DNA of 64,000 bases from Anaerolinea thermophila UNI-1 (GCF_000199675.1 NC_014960.1:3162001-3226000); one strand, 5' to 3'. Shown: positions 41,487-50,693, numbered from the stretch's first letter. Notes: generated by a model not told the origin, from the letters alone. Numbers and translations: made by a program.

Positions 41487-42557
41487 TTATCCTGCCAGGT
41501 GCTTTTCCTGTTCCAGCAGACGGCGTTTGCGCCCCACCCCCCAGCGGTAGCCCGCCAGCGAGCCATCGGTGCGCACCACGCGGTGACAGGGAGTGACCAG
41601 CGAGACCGGATTGGTGGCGCAGGCTCGCGCCACGGCACGCACGGCTTTGGGATTGCCCAGTGCCTCCGCAACCTGCGCATAGGTGCGCGTCTCACCCGGC
41701 GGGATGCGGCGCAGTTCCTCCCACACGCGCAGTTGGAACGCCGTAGCGCGCACATCCAGCGGCAGGTGGCTGACATCCGGCAATTCACCGCGCAGGTATG
41801 CCAGCACCTCGCTCACCCAGGCACGCATGTCCTCCCCGGCTGGACGAATCTGCGCCTGCGGGAATTCCCTGCGCAGGGCTTCCAGCAGAGGATCATCCTC
41901 ATCGCCCATACTCAGAAAACAAATGCCCCGGCTGGTACCGGCTATCAGCAAACGCCCCAGCGGGCTATCCACCAGTGTATATGCGATGTCCATTCCCATT
42001 CCTCCCATGCGGTAATGATTTGGCGTGGTTCCCAGCGTTGCCGCGCCGCTGGCATACATGCGCGCCGCAGAGTTATACCCGGCGGCATACACCGCCGCCG
42101 TAACCGACTCGCCCGCGCGCAATTCCTGACGCAGTGCCTGCCGCCGCAGAGCCTCGCCGTACTGCCGGGGTGTCACGCCCAGTGCAGCCTTGAACTCCCG
42201 CGTCAGATGATGCGGACTGATGCCCACCGCGCGGCTTAATTCGTTCAACGGGAGCGGACGCCCAGCTTCTTCCAGCAGGCGGCATACTTCCAGCACCCAG
42301 GCTTGTGTGGGCGGGATGGGCTCATCGGGAGCACAGCGCTTGCACGGGCGGAAGCCTGCCGCGCGGGCTTCGGCGGGAGCGGCAAAGAAGCGCACCTGTT
42401 CGCGGCGCGGTCGCCGCGCAGGGCAGGATGGACGGCAGTACACCCCGGTCGAGCGCACGGCAAAGACAAATTTGCCATCCCAGGCGGCATCCCGCGCCAT
42501 CACCGCCTGCCAGAGAGTTTCTTCATCTTGTAATTGAGCCATCATGCTTCTCATCAT
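41487..42557 (-). CDS. ada: Ada: DNA-repair methyltransferase and regulator
   Basis: 356 residues with all three parts: an N-terminal zinc/methylphosphotriester-acceptor domain (VYCRPSCPARRP and FRPCKRC, four Cys), an AraC-type helix-turn-helix (about 100-180, LSRAVGISPHHLTREFKAALG), and a C-terminal O6-methylguanine methyltransferase with the active Cys in TPCHRVV. It removes alkyl groups from DNA and, when methylated on the N-terminal Cys, activates the adaptive response. Several ATG codons cluster at the start (42557, 42554, 42545, 42542); GGAGAGGGT supports the first two. It may be co-transcribed with the downstream exporter. Confidence 0.92.
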   Translation of the reverse strand: MMRSMMAQLQDEETLWQAVMARDAAWDGKFVFAVRSTGVYCRPSCPARRPRREQVRFFAAPAEARAAGFRPCKRCAPDEPIPPTQAWVLEVCRLLEEAGRPLPLNELSRAVGISPHHLTREFKAALGVTPRQYGEALRRQALRQELRAGESVTAAVYAAGYNSAARMYASGAATLGTTPNHYRMGGMGMDIAYTLVDSPLGRLLIAGTSRGICFLSMGDEDDPLLEALRREFPQAQIRPAGEDMRAWVSEVLAYLRGELPDVSHLPLDVRATAFQLRVWEELRRIPPGETRTYAQVAEALGNPKAVRAVARACATNPVSLVTPCHRVVRTDGSLAGYRWGVGRKRRLLEQEKHLAG

Positions 42558-42651
42558 ACCCTCTCCGCCAGAAATTGGCTACCCGTTTTTTGCGGTCAAA
42601 GTTCGGTATAATGGAAACGAACGCCGAACAGGTTGTACCTTAAGGAAATAC

Positions 42652-42732
42652 ATGAAGCGCCGTGTTTGTGAGTCTTCACCCCCTGCCAGTCGCGGGGGAT
42701 GTCGCCGCGGTTCGCTGGCACGAACCTCGTGA
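42652..42732 (+). CDS. possible leader peptide upstream of purA
   Basis: A 26-codon frame (MKRRVCESSPPASRGG...) with TAAGGAAATAC before the ATG, 40 bases after a TATAAT at 42607-42612. The leader also forms GGTTCG / CGAACC and ACAAC / GTTGT stems. It ends 118 bases before purA. It may be a regulatory leader peptide or chance; Arg codons are frequent (7 of 26). Confidence 0.3.
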   Translation: MKRRVCESSPPASRGGCRRGSLARTS

Positions 42733-42850
42733 CGACACAACGAGTTGTCATGGCAAGAGCGCTCATTGCATCGGCTTAAGGAGCTTGTTTATCCAGGCGC
42801 TGAATCTGTTCGCGGCGTTCAAAGTGCTGATATCCATTGGAGGGATTCCC

Positions 42851-44140
42851 ATGCCGCTGGAAATTGTCATTGGCACGCAATGGGGTGACGAAGGCAAAGG
42901 TCGGGTGGTGGATTTGCTCTCTGCCCGCGCCGATATTGTCGCCCGCTATAACGGTGGAGACAACGCCGGACACACCGTCACGGTCGGTGAGAAGGTCTTT
43001 AAACTGCACCTCATCCCCTCGGGCATTATTCACCCCGGCACGATAGGGGTGATTGGCAATGGGGTGGTGGTGTACCCGCCCACGCTGTTCAGCGAAATCG
43101 AGATGCTGGAGCAAAACGGTGTGGAGGCTTCGCCTCAGCGCCTGCGCCTCTCGCATGCCGCCCACCTCATCACGCCGGCGCACCGCGCGCTGGACCGCGC
43201 GCAGGAAGTCGCCCGCGGCGCAGGTCAAATTGGCACCACCGGGCGGGGGATTGGTCCAGCCTATACCGATAAAGCCGCCCGCCGCGGCATCCGCCTGGAA
43301 GAAATGCTCAACCCCGAGGCGTTCCACAAGCGCATGCTGGCGCACGTTGAAGAAGCCAATCAGTGGCTGGTGGGCGTGTATCAGGCAGAAGCCCTCGATC
43401 CGCAAGCTGTTGCCGATGAATACGCCGAATATGCCGAGAAGATGCACCCGTATATCACCGATACCTCTCTGCTTCTCTGGCAGGCACTGCAGAATGGTCA
43501 AACCGTGCTGGCGGAAGGCGCACAGGGCACTCTACTGGACCTTGACCACGGCACTTATCCCTTCGTCACCAGTTCCACCCCCACCGCCGCCGGGGCGCTG
43601 GTGGGCTTGGGTTTGGGTCCCGGCACTGCCGCCCGCGTCATCGGCGTGACCAAAGCCTTTCAGACGCGCGTGGGCGCCGGACCTTTCCCCACTGAAGTCA
43701 GCGGCGAGATGGCAACCCGCCTGCGCGGCACCGGCGCTAACCCTTGGGATGAGTACGGCACCACCACCGGACGTCCGCGCCGCGTGGGCTGGCTGGATGG
43801 CGTCTTACTGCGCTATGCCGTGCGTGTCAACAACGTCACCGACCTGGTGGTGACCAAACTGGACGTGCTGAGCGGGCTTCCCAGCATCCTGCTCTGCACC
43901 GGTTACCGCGTCAACGGCAGTGTCCTCACCGACCTGCCGCTGGGACCCGCCGACCTCTCGCCCTTTGAGCCTGTCTATGAGGAACTGCCCGGCTGGACAG
44001 CGGATGTGCGCGGCGCGCGCTCGTGGAAGGATCTGCCCCGCGAAGCCCAGCGCTACCTCTCGCGCATCTCCGAACTGTGCGGCGTGCCGGTATGCCAGGT
44101 TTCGGTGGGACCGGAACGCGAACAGGTGGTGGATTTGTGA
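42851..44140 (+). CDS. purA: adenylosuccinate synthetase
   Basis: 429 residues from the ATG at 42851 (GGAGGG upstream), the usual family size; an in-frame start at 42662 would lie in the leader and is rejected. IGTQWGDEGKGRVVD (catalytic Asp and P-loop), NGGDNAGHTV with the catalytic His, GTTGRGIGPAYTDK and VGLGLGPGTA are diagnostic. It joins IMO-type substrate IMP with aspartate using GTP, the first step of AMP synthesis. Its stop overlaps the next gene's GTG start by three bases, so the two are translationally coupled. The 290-base upstream region holds a promoter, a possible leader peptide and hairpins. Confidence 0.95.
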   Translation: MPLEIVIGTQWGDEGKGRVVDLLSARADIVARYNGGDNAGHTVTVGEKVFKLHLIPSGIIHPGTIGVIGNGVVVYPPTLFSEIEMLEQNGVEASPQRLRLSHAAHLITPAHRALDRAQEVARGAGQIGTTGRGIGPAYTDKAARRGIRLEEMLNPEAFHKRMLAHVEEANQWLVGVYQAEALDPQAVADEYAEYAEKMHPYITDTSLLLWQALQNGQTVLAEGAQGTLLDLDHGTYPFVTSSTPTAAGALVGLGLGPGTAARVIGVTKAFQTRVGAGPFPTEVSGEMATRLRGTGANPWDEYGTTTGRPRRVGWLDGVLLRYAVRVNNVTDLVVTKLDVLSGLPSILLCTGYRVNGSVLTDLPLGPADLSPFEPVYEELPGWTADVRGARSWKDLPREAQRYLSRISELCGVPVCQVSVGPEREQVVDL

Positions 44141-44940
44141 GAGTGTGGGAAGTTTGGGCGCTGAGCCTCTTCCTGCTGGGACTGACGGCATGCGCCGTCC
44201 AGTCACCCCAGAGCGCCCTGCTGGCAAACCCCACCCCCACGGTGACGCTCACCCCCACGCGCACGCCGGTTTGGTTTCCCCCCACCGATACGCCCACGCC
44301 CATCCCCACCGCCACCCCCGTACCTACGCTGGAGATGCGTCCTGGTGTCGGCGAGGTTGTGCTGACGGACGACTTCAGCGGCGCTAACTGGCAGACCGGC
44401 GAAACCGAAGCCGGACGCATTGCCCTAGGCAAAGGGGAACTGACCCTGGCAGTGACGGCAGAGAAGGGTGTGCTGACCAGCATGCGCAGCGGCGCTCTGC
44501 CCGGCGATGGCTATCTGGAAATTACCGTGCAAGCCAGTTTGTGCCGCCCGGAAGATGTGTATGGCGTGCTGGTGAGGGCATCTTCCCCACGCGACGGCTA
44601 CCGCATCCTCTTCAACTGCGGCGGCTCTCTGCGCGTCGAGCGCCTGAAAAACGGCGAGATTGCCCTTCTGCAGGACTGGACGCCCGTTGCCGGTTTGCCC
44701 TCGGGCTTACTGCCCGCCCGCCTGGGCGTGTGGATGGCTGGGCAGGATCTGCGCCTGTTTGTCAATGGCGTGTACCAGTTCAGCCTGCGTGATCCGGTCT
44801 GGACGGAAGGGAGCATCGGCGCGTATGCCCGCGCGGCGGGTGCTTCGCCGCTCACCGTGGCGTTTTCGGCGCTGGAAGTGCGCGCGCTGGACGTCTCCCG
44901 AATTCCTACTGCCACGCCGTTCCCCAGCCCTACCCCCTGA
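44137..44940 (+). CDS. lipoprotein with concanavalin-like domain
   Basis: 267 residues from the GTG at 44137, which overlaps the purA stop (GTGA) and has AGGTGG upstream. Lipobox GLTAC (Cys20) is followed by a linker rich in TPT and PPTDTPTPIPTATPVP, then a domain of about 190 residues that begins VVLTDDFSGANWQTG and ends AFSALEVRALD, the pattern of LamG/DUF1080-like jelly-roll domains that bind sugars or peptides. No catalytic residues are apparent. Its coupling to purA looks incidental. Confidence 0.7.
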   Translation: MRVWEVWALSLFLLGLTACAVQSPQSALLANPTPTVTLTPTRTPVWFPPTDTPTPIPTATPVPTLEMRPGVGEVVLTDDFSGANWQTGETEAGRIALGKGELTLAVTAEKGVLTSMRSGALPGDGYLEITVQASLCRPEDVYGVLVRASSPRDGYRILFNCGGSLRVERLKNGEIALLQDWTPVAGLPSGLLPARLGVWMAGQDLRLFVNGVYQFSLRDPVWTEGSIGAYARAAGASPLTVAFSALEVRALDVSRIPTATPFPSPTP

Positions 44941-44948
44941 CGGGAAAG

Positions 44949-44972
44949 CCCTCTTAAGAAAGAGGGAGTTTT
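44949..44972 (+). terminator. terminator after the purA-lipoprotein operon
   Basis: Stem CCCTCTT / AAGAGGG, then AGTTTTATC. Confidence 0.75.
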
Positions 44973-45031
44973 ATCAGCATGGAAAGTTGTTCAAACAGGA
45001 TATGATTCCCCAGAGAAAGGAGTAACACGCA

Positions 45032-46657
45032 ATGAGCAACCCAACATCCAAGCCCGCATGGCTCGAAAATGCCGTTTTTTACGAGATTTACCCCCAATCC
45101 TTCTTCGACAGCAACGGCGATGGCATCGGCGATTTGCCCGGTATCATTGCCAAACTGGATTATGTGAAATCCCTGGGTTGTAATGCCATCTGGCTCAACC
45201 CCTGCTTCGTCTCGCCCTTCTACGACGCCGGTTACGACGTGGCAGACTACTACAAAATCGCCCCGCGCTACGGCACCAATGAGGACGCCCGCCGTCTGTT
45301 CGAAGAAGCCCATAAACGCGGTATGCGCATTCTGCTTGATTTAGTGGTTGGGCATACGTCCATTGAACATCCCTGGTTCAAGGAATCCTGCAAAGCAGAA
45401 CGCAACGAGTACACCGACTGGTATATCTGGAACGACGACCCCTGGCGCTGGGATGAACCCGGTTTCCACGTGGTTCACGGCTACGCCGACCGCCACGGCA
45501 ACCCGCTGACCAACTTCTTCTACTCCCAGCCGGCGCTGAATTTCGGCTTTGCCCACCCCGATCCGCGCAAGCCCTGGCAACAGCCGGTGACTGCCCCCGG
45601 TCCTCAGCGCGTGCGCCAGGAAGTCAAGAACATCATGCGCTTCTGGCTGGAGATGGGCGCCGACGGCTTCCGCGTGGATATGGCAGGCTCGCTGGTCAAG
45701 AACGACCCCGGTCAGGTGGAAACTGCCCGCTTCTGGCGCTGGATTCGCGACTGGCTGGATGAAGAATTCCCCGAAGCCGCCATGGTCTCGGAGTGGAGCA
45801 ACCCCGAAATTGCCATCGGGCAGGCAGGCTATCACATGGATTTCCTTCTGCACTTTGGCATGCGCGGATACAACGCATTACTGCGCAAGCAGTATTACGC
45901 CAACCGCCCCGGCGGCGATCCCTACGGGTTTGCCTTCTTTGACAAGTCCGGTCACGGCAATATCATGGAATTTCTGGATGAGTACCTGCACCATTACCGC
46001 AAGACCGCAGGCAAGGGACACATCGCCATTCCCACCGGCAACCACGACATCAACCCGCGCCTTGCCATCAACCGCGATTGGGACGACCTGGAAGTCATCT
46101 ACCTGTTCCTGATGACCATGCCCGGCACCCCCTACATCTACTACGGCGATGAAATCGGCATGCAGACGCTCAACCTGCCGTCCAAAGAGGGCGGTTACGA
46201 GCGCACCGGTTCGCGCACACCCATGCAATGGAGCAACGAAGCCAATGCCGGCTTCTCCACCGCGCCGCGCGAGCGCCTCTACCTGCCGGTGGACGAGCGC
46301 CCTGACCGCCCAACCGTTGCCGCGCAGGAGAACGATCCCAACTCCCTGCTCAACCGCGTGCGCCGCCTGATTGCCCTGCGCCAGAGCCACCCCGCCCTGC
46401 AAGCCAGCGGCGCTTTCGAGGTGGTGTACGCCGAGGCGGGCAAACTGCCCTTTGTCTATCAGCGCCAGCAGGGCGATGAGACCGTGCTGGTAGCGCTCAA
46501 CCCGGCGGCGTACCCCGTCGAGGTTAAACTGGACGGCAAGCGCTTCGGCAAGGTGGTAAAGGAACTGTACGGCGCAAAGAACGCTCTGACCCGCGAAGGC
46601 GACGGCTGGATTCTGCGCCTGCCGCCCGTCAGCGGCATTGCCTATCAGGTAGCGTAA
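45032..46657 (+). CDS. GH13 alpha-glucosidase/trehalose synthase-like enzyme
   Basis: 541 residues. The (beta/alpha)8 barrel begins YEIYPQSFFDSNGDGIGDL; catalytic residues are D216 (GFRVDMA), E254 (VSEWSN) and D339 (TGNHDINP), with DLVVGHTS as region I. A C-terminal beta domain follows from about residue 460. QSFxDSNGDGIGDLPGI is the QPDLN-type region of oligo-1,6-glucosidases, alpha-glucosidases and trehalose synthases; precise specificity is not assignable. GAAAGGAG precedes the ATG; it is cytoplasmic (no signal peptide) and stands alone between two terminators. Confidence 0.88.
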   Translation: MSNPTSKPAWLENAVFYEIYPQSFFDSNGDGIGDLPGIIAKLDYVKSLGCNAIWLNPCFVSPFYDAGYDVADYYKIAPRYGTNEDARRLFEEAHKRGMRILLDLVVGHTSIEHPWFKESCKAERNEYTDWYIWNDDPWRWDEPGFHVVHGYADRHGNPLTNFFYSQPALNFGFAHPDPRKPWQQPVTAPGPQRVRQEVKNIMRFWLEMGADGFRVDMAGSLVKNDPGQVETARFWRWIRDWLDEEFPEAAMVSEWSNPEIAIGQAGYHMDFLLHFGMRGYNALLRKQYYANRPGGDPYGFAFFDKSGHGNIMEFLDEYLHHYRKTAGKGHIAIPTGNHDINPRLAINRDWDDLEVIYLFLMTMPGTPYIYYGDEIGMQTLNLPSKEGGYERTGSRTPMQWSNEANAGFSTAPRERLYLPVDERPDRPTVAAQENDPNSLLNRVRRLIALRQSHPALQASGAFEVVYAEAGKLPFVYQRQQGDETVLVALNPAAYPVEVKLDGKRFGKVVKELYGAKNALTREGDGWILRLPPVSGIAYQVA

Positions 46658-46677
46658 GAACTTTTGTTTCGAACAAC

Positions 46678-46706
46678 AAAGCCCTCTCCCGAGCGGAGAG
46701 GGCTTT
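46678..46706 (+). terminator. intrinsic terminator of the GH13 gene
   Basis: Perfect 12-bp stem AAAGCCCTCTCC / GGAGAGGGCTTT with a 5-base loop. Confidence 0.8.
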
Positions 46707-47033
46707 GCCGTTCTTTGAGTCATCCGCGTACCGAGCCGTTGAGGCACGTGCCCTGAGCCAGTTGACAAGCCCTCGAAGGCTTTTCCACCCCCACAGCCCC
46801 ACGGAAGGTTGCTTAACCCTTTCGGGAAATTTTCGCCCTGCACAATTCCCTGGGGATGCTCCGCGATGATAACGACACGGCTGGATGTCATTGCGAGACC
46901 CGCGCTAGCGGGTCGAAGCAATCTTCTGTATATCCTTCCATGTCTTATCAGCCTTTCGCCAGTTCGCTCCTCCTGCTCTATGGGGATATCGCGCAATCGC
47001 AACAGTATCGAGATGTGTCTATTGGTTCTCCCT
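46707..47033. repeat. gene-free stretch containing dispersed-repeat pieces
   Basis: No credible gene. It holds TTGAGGCACG (46738-46747 region) and a 40-base hairpin element at 46886-46925 (TGTCATTGCGAG, stem GACCCGC/GCGGGTC, GAAGCAATCT). The same two sequence pieces occur at 62661-62760, so both are copies of a dispersed repeat family. Confidence 0.6.
46886..46925. repeat. REP-like hairpin element, copy 1
   Basis: TGTCATTGCGAG, then GACCCGC-GCTA-GCGGGTC, then GAAGCAATCTT. Similar 'GTCATTGCGAG...GAAGCAATC' elements are widespread in intergenic DNA of many bacteria. Confidence 0.65.
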
Positions 47034-47939
47034 TTACGGCGTCCAATCACGGGTGTACCAGCGCAGGTACGCGGGGACATGCGCCTGCCAGTAAGGTTCT
47101 TCGTGCAGTCCTTCGTTGAAGTACCACTCGTGCGGCACACCCAGGCGGGTGAACATCACTTCGACTGAGATGGCTTCGGTGCGGTAGCGGTCAGCCCGCC
47201 CGGTATCCAGATAGACGCGCGGGAAAAGCGTCTCCGGATGATCCAGGATGATGCGCCGCAGATGAGTTTCCTGCCCGTAGTACGGCGCAAGGCTGTGCGC
47301 CCCCACCGCCGAGAAGAGGTCGGGATGCTCAAACGCCAGATCCAGCGCCCAGGCCGCCCCGCGTGACAGCCCGCCGATGGCGCGGCAGACGCGTTCGCGG
47401 CACAGGGCATACTGTTCCTCAACGTAGGGGAGCAGTTCCTCAATCAATGCTCTGCCGTAGGCGCTCTCACGCTGGACGATGCTGGTGTTCCACTCTTCCG
47501 GCAACAGGATGACAAACGGGCGCACCTGTCCGGCGGTAATCAGCGCATCGGCGGCAGTGCCCATGCCCAGGCGCTCCCACTGATCGGCGCGGTAACTCTG
47601 CCCGTGAAGCAGAATCAACAGCGGGTAAGTAGCGCCTGCCTGCCGGTTGTAACATGGAGGCAGGTAGATTCGGTAAGTCAGGGCGCGCTTCATCAGGCGC
47701 GAATCCAGCGAGCCTTCTTCAAAATGTCCCTCATCTTGCGGGCAGGGAGTGGGCGAAGGTACAGGGGTGGCAGAAGGCTGAAGGGTGGGCGAAGGCAATA
47801 CAGGGGCATCCGTCTGCGCCGGCAGGGCTGGAGAGGGGGTAGCAGAGGCAAGTACAGGCAAATCAGCAGACGGGACAGCCACCTCACCGCAGGCGGTGAG
47901 CAGGAAGAGAAAAAACATCCCCCAGCGGGCAATGCGCAT
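47034..47939 (-). CDS. secreted esterase-like lipoprotein (alpha/beta hydrolase, esterase D type)
   Basis: 301 residues from the ATG at 47939; the longer frame starts inside the SulP gene and lacks a signal sequence. Lipobox LLTAC (Cys17), a Thr/Pro linker to about residue 65, then an esterase domain: YLPPCYNRQ, PLLILLHG (oxyanion region), nucleophile Ser in GGLSRGAAWAL, Asp in VYLDTGRAD and His in EGLHEEPYW. This resembles the putative esterase/feruloyl-esterase family. There is no Shine-Dalgarno; TATACT lies seven bases before the ATG, so a leaderless message is likely. Confidence 0.8.
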   Translation of the reverse strand: MRIARWGMFFLFLLTACGEVAVPSADLPVLASATPSPALPAQTDAPVLPSPTLQPSATPVPSPTPCPQDEGHFEEGSLDSRLMKRALTYRIYLPPCYNRQAGATYPLLILLHGQSYRADQWERLGMGTAADALITAGQVRPFVILLPEEWNTSIVQRESAYGRALIEELLPYVEEQYALCRERVCRAIGGLSRGAAWALDLAFEHPDLFSAVGAHSLAPYYGQETHLRRIILDHPETLFPRVYLDTGRADRYRTEAISVEVMFTRLGVPHEWYFNEGLHEEPYWQAHVPAYLRWYTRDWTP

Positions 47940-47946
47940 GGGGGAG

Positions 47947-47952
47947 AGTATA
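47947..47952 (-). promoter_or_regulatory. -10 box of the esterase gene, leaderless arrangement
   Basis: TATACT on the minus strand, seven bases before the ATG at 47939. The T run of the SulP terminator (47971-47976) lies at the -35 position. Confidence 0.5.
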
Positions 47953-47970
47953 TCACACCCTATTGCACAC

Positions 47971-48009
47971 AAAAAAGGACGGTCATGCCCTGCGGAGAGC
48001 AGACCGTCC
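47971..48009 (-). terminator. intrinsic terminator of the SulP gene
   Basis: Perfect 8-bp stem GGACGGTC / GACCGTCC with a large loop, then TTTTTTG on the minus strand. Confidence 0.8.
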
Positions 48010-48034
48010 CAATTCAGCCCAACCTCAAAATTTC

Positions 48035-49708
48035 TCAGTTGGCGGTGGAATTTTCGCAGAAGGCGCATCCCCGCCGTTCTGCCGCCACAATGGCTTCATC
48101 GCTCGCCCAGAAGAAGTTTTCCTCGCCGATATGTTCCACCAAACCGGCACGCCGGAGCATGTTCATCACATTTTCGTGAACACCGGAGAACATCAAGGTA
48201 CCACCCTGCGCCTGCACTTTGCGATGCAGGCGGTGAATGGCTTCAATTCCGCTGATGTCAATCAGCGGCACGCCGCGCATGGATAAAATCAGCGCATGGG
48301 TGTCCTTCAACTGGCTGAAGGCTTCATTGAAATGACCCGTTGCGGCAAAGAACAGCGGACCGGTGAGGAAGGCGACCCGCACATGACGACATTTTCCTTC
48401 GGCATCAATGCCTTTCTGGCGCAATTTTTCAGGGTCAACCTCGGTAATTTGAATATCCATGGTGGATATGTCATTGAGGAACTTTGCCCCGGAAAGGAAC
48501 GCCCCCACCAGAATCGCCTGCGTCAGGTCCAGCGAGACGGTTGCCAGCAGGGTGATACCAAACGTGAGCATACCGGTCTTGAAACGCCTGCCGAAGAGGA
48601 AACGGATGGCTTCCCATTCATTCATCCGCCAGGCAGTGACCATCAAGACCCCCGAAAGCACCGAAAGCGGAATACGCGCCATGATGGGAGAGAGCAGGAA
48701 CATGGAGAGCAGTAACCCTACCGAATGGACAATGCTCACCATGCGGGTTTGTCCGCCCGATTTAATCCCCACGCTGGCGCGGGCAATTGCCGCAGTAGCA
48801 GGAACGCCGCCAAAGAAGGGAATGACTATATTGCCAATGCCCTGAGAAATCAATTCCTGATTGGCTTGCAGGCGGATGCCGGTCATATTCGAGCCGACCG
48901 CGCCGCACAACAGACTTTCAATGCTCCCCAATGCCGTAATGGTCAGGGCGGGGGCAAGAAACTCGGTCAAATGATTCCAGGGGATTGCCTGAAGGGTCAG
49001 GCGCTCGTTCAAAAACAGGGTGCGGGGAATCTCCCCAATCACCGGGACATCCCAATGGAACACCAGGGCGTTCAGCGCCGTGGCGAGAATGATTCCCAGC
49101 AAAGAAGAAGGAAATCGGGCATTCCAGCGCGGGGGCATGAGCACCATAGTGAGTATGACAATCATGCCCAGCACCACCGTATGCCAGTCGGGGATGAACC
49201 CGCCGCGGAAAAAGCCCAGCAATTTCAGCGCCGCCGATTCGGCGCCAGGTGTTTTGACACCCAGAAAATTATCCAACTGCCCGATGAAAATAATCAGGGC
49301 GATTCCCGACGTGAAGCCGGTAATGACCGGCGAGGGAATAAAGGCAATGAAGCGCCCCAGACGCAGAATACCAATTAATGTGAGGAACATGCCCGCCATC
49401 AACCCGGCAATCCAGATGCCGTTCAGCCCGTACTTCTGCACCAGCAAAATCAGCACCGCGCTCATTGCGCCTGTGGGACCGCTGATTTGATACGGTGCGC
49501 CCGCCAGCGCTCCCATGACAATCCCCGCAAGGATGGCGGTCACCAGCCCCGCGGCGGCAGAAGCACCCGAAGCCACCCCAAACGCCAGCGCAAGCGGCAA
49601 AGCCACTGCGGTAACCGTCAATCCCGCCAGAACATCCTGTTGAAACTTTCTGGGCGAATAGCCTCGAAATTCATCCCGGTAAAGTTGAATCAGGTTTCGT
49701 CTTGGCAT
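48035..49708 (-). CDS. SulP-family anion transporter with STAS domain
   Basis: 557 residues. Ten or more membrane helices with the SulP signature AGLTVTAVALPLALAFGVASG at the N-terminus, QISGPTGAM and GSIESLLCGAVGSNMTG; a cytoplasmic STAS domain occupies about residues 440-545 (LILSMRGVPLIDISGIEAIH). It transports sulfate, bicarbonate or similar anions; LALAFGVA-type sequences occur in both groups. GGAGGG precedes the ATG. A cluster of Cys (CAFCENS) at the very C-terminus is unusual. Confidence 0.9.
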   Translation of the reverse strand: MPRRNLIQLYRDEFRGYSPRKFQQDVLAGLTVTAVALPLALAFGVASGASAAAGLVTAILAGIVMGALAGAPYQISGPTGAMSAVLILLVQKYGLNGIWIAGLMAGMFLTLIGILRLGRFIAFIPSPVITGFTSGIALIIFIGQLDNFLGVKTPGAESAALKLLGFFRGGFIPDWHTVVLGMIVILTMVLMPPRWNARFPSSLLGIILATALNALVFHWDVPVIGEIPRTLFLNERLTLQAIPWNHLTEFLAPALTITALGSIESLLCGAVGSNMTGIRLQANQELISQGIGNIVIPFFGGVPATAAIARASVGIKSGGQTRMVSIVHSVGLLLSMFLLSPIMARIPLSVLSGVLMVTAWRMNEWEAIRFLFGRRFKTGMLTFGITLLATVSLDLTQAILVGAFLSGAKFLNDISTMDIQITEVDPEKLRQKGIDAEGKCRHVRVAFLTGPLFFAATGHFNEAFSQLKDTHALILSMRGVPLIDISGIEAIHRLHRKVQAQGGTLMFSGVHENVMNMLRRAGLVEHIGEENFFWASDEAIVAAERRGCAFCENSTAN

Positions 49709-49807
49709 TTCTTAACACCCTCCATACTTACTCAGACTCTGTCCAGAGGCATGCCGGGCATGGCACGAAAGCCTGTATTCTACCACCATTTTTTTCGGGT
49801 TGTAAGC

Positions 49808-49842
49808 ATAAAAAACCCACAGGGGAGAAAACCCCTGCGGGT
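49808..49842 (-). terminator. intrinsic terminator of the VIT1-like gene
   Basis: Stem ACCCGCAGGGG / CCCCTGTGGGT with loop, then TTTTTTATG on the minus strand. Confidence 0.85.
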
Positions 49843-49868
49843 CAAAAAGATGACGCAGAAGGAAAAAT

Positions 49869-50693
49869 TTACCCGTTCAACCCCAAACTGCGCAGGAACA
49901 TGCCCACCAGATAGGCAACCGCGGCGGCAAGTCCGCCTACCAACAACATCTCCAGACCACTGCGCAAAGGCGGGCGCTCAGTCACCAGCACTTTGGCGGC
50001 TCCCAGTCCAAACAGCGCCAGCCCGGAAACCCCCACCGAAATCCAGAAAGCGCTTTGCCCGCTCAGGCTGAAGGGCAACAGCCAGTCCAGCAGGAAAACC
50101 ATCAGCGGCAGTAACCCGGCAATCACAAACGCGCCAAAGGTCACCAGGGCGCTGGTAAGCGGCTTGGTATCGGCGGGCAAAAGATTGAGTTCCTCCAGCA
50201 TCATGGCATCCACCCAGCGCTGTTTATCGCGGGCTTTGATTTCCACCATCTGGTTGGCATCTTCCTCCGGGTAGCCCTGCGCCAGGTACAACTGACGCAG
50301 TTCTTCTTTTTCCGCCTCAGGGAAATGCTCCACCTCCCAGGACTCCCGCTGACGCTCGCGCTCGTAGAGTTCCATTTCACTCTTCTCGGAAAGGTACGCG
50401 CCGGTTGCCATGGAAAAGCCATCGGCAAAAACATTTGCCAGCCCCAAAATAATGATGATCTCCGGTTTCAGCCCGGCGCCGGCAACACCGCTGACCACCG
50501 CAAAGGTGGTAATGATGCCGTCCAGACCGCCGTACACCATACTCCCAATGTATTCCGACCCCGCCGAGGCGTGGCGTTCACGGTGATGCATGGCGCGGCG
50601 GATGGCTTGCACATCGTGCGCTTTTGCTGAGAGTTCAGGATCACCCTTCAAAAAGCCCTTACGGGCATCTTCCAGCCGTTTGGAAAAACTCAT
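49869..50693 (-). CDS. VIT1/CCC1-family iron/manganese transporter
   Basis: 274 residues from the ATG at 50693; the GGAGG before it makes up the coding of an ATG at 50708, which is therefore rejected. The family pattern is clear: GSMVYGGLDGIITTFAVVSG (helix 1), NVFADGFSMATGAYLSEKSE (helix 2), a cytoplasmic Glu-rich metal-binding segment (EVEHFPEAEKEELRQLY) and a paired C-terminal helix set. It moves Fe2+ or Mn2+ out of the cytosol. It stands alone. Confidence 0.88.
   Translation of the reverse strand: MSFSKRLEDARKGFLKGDPELSAKAHDVQAIRRAMHHRERHASAGSEYIGSMVYGGLDGIITTFAVVSGVAGAGLKPEIIIILGLANVFADGFSMATGAYLSEKSEMELYERERQRESWEVEHFPEAEKEELRQLYLAQGYPEEDANQMVEIKARDKQRWVDAMMLEELNLLPADTKPLTSALVTFGAFVIAGLLPLMVFLLDWLLPFSLSGQSAFWISVGVSGLALFGLGAAKVLVTERPPLRSGLEMLLVGGLAAAVAYLVGMFLRSLGLNG

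Noticed and set aside
41415..42239. Long open frame on the plus strand opposite ada
   Set aside because: It lies fully within the well-supported ada gene, has no ribosome binding site and gives a low-complexity His/Arg-rich product.
42558..42850. A purine, PRPP or ZTP riboswitch before purA
   Set aside because: None of the conserved core sequences of these riboswitches is visible.
46878..47140. Coding frame in the repeat-rich gap before the esterase
   Set aside because: It depends on the hairpin repeat sequence, has no ribosome binding site and matches no family.
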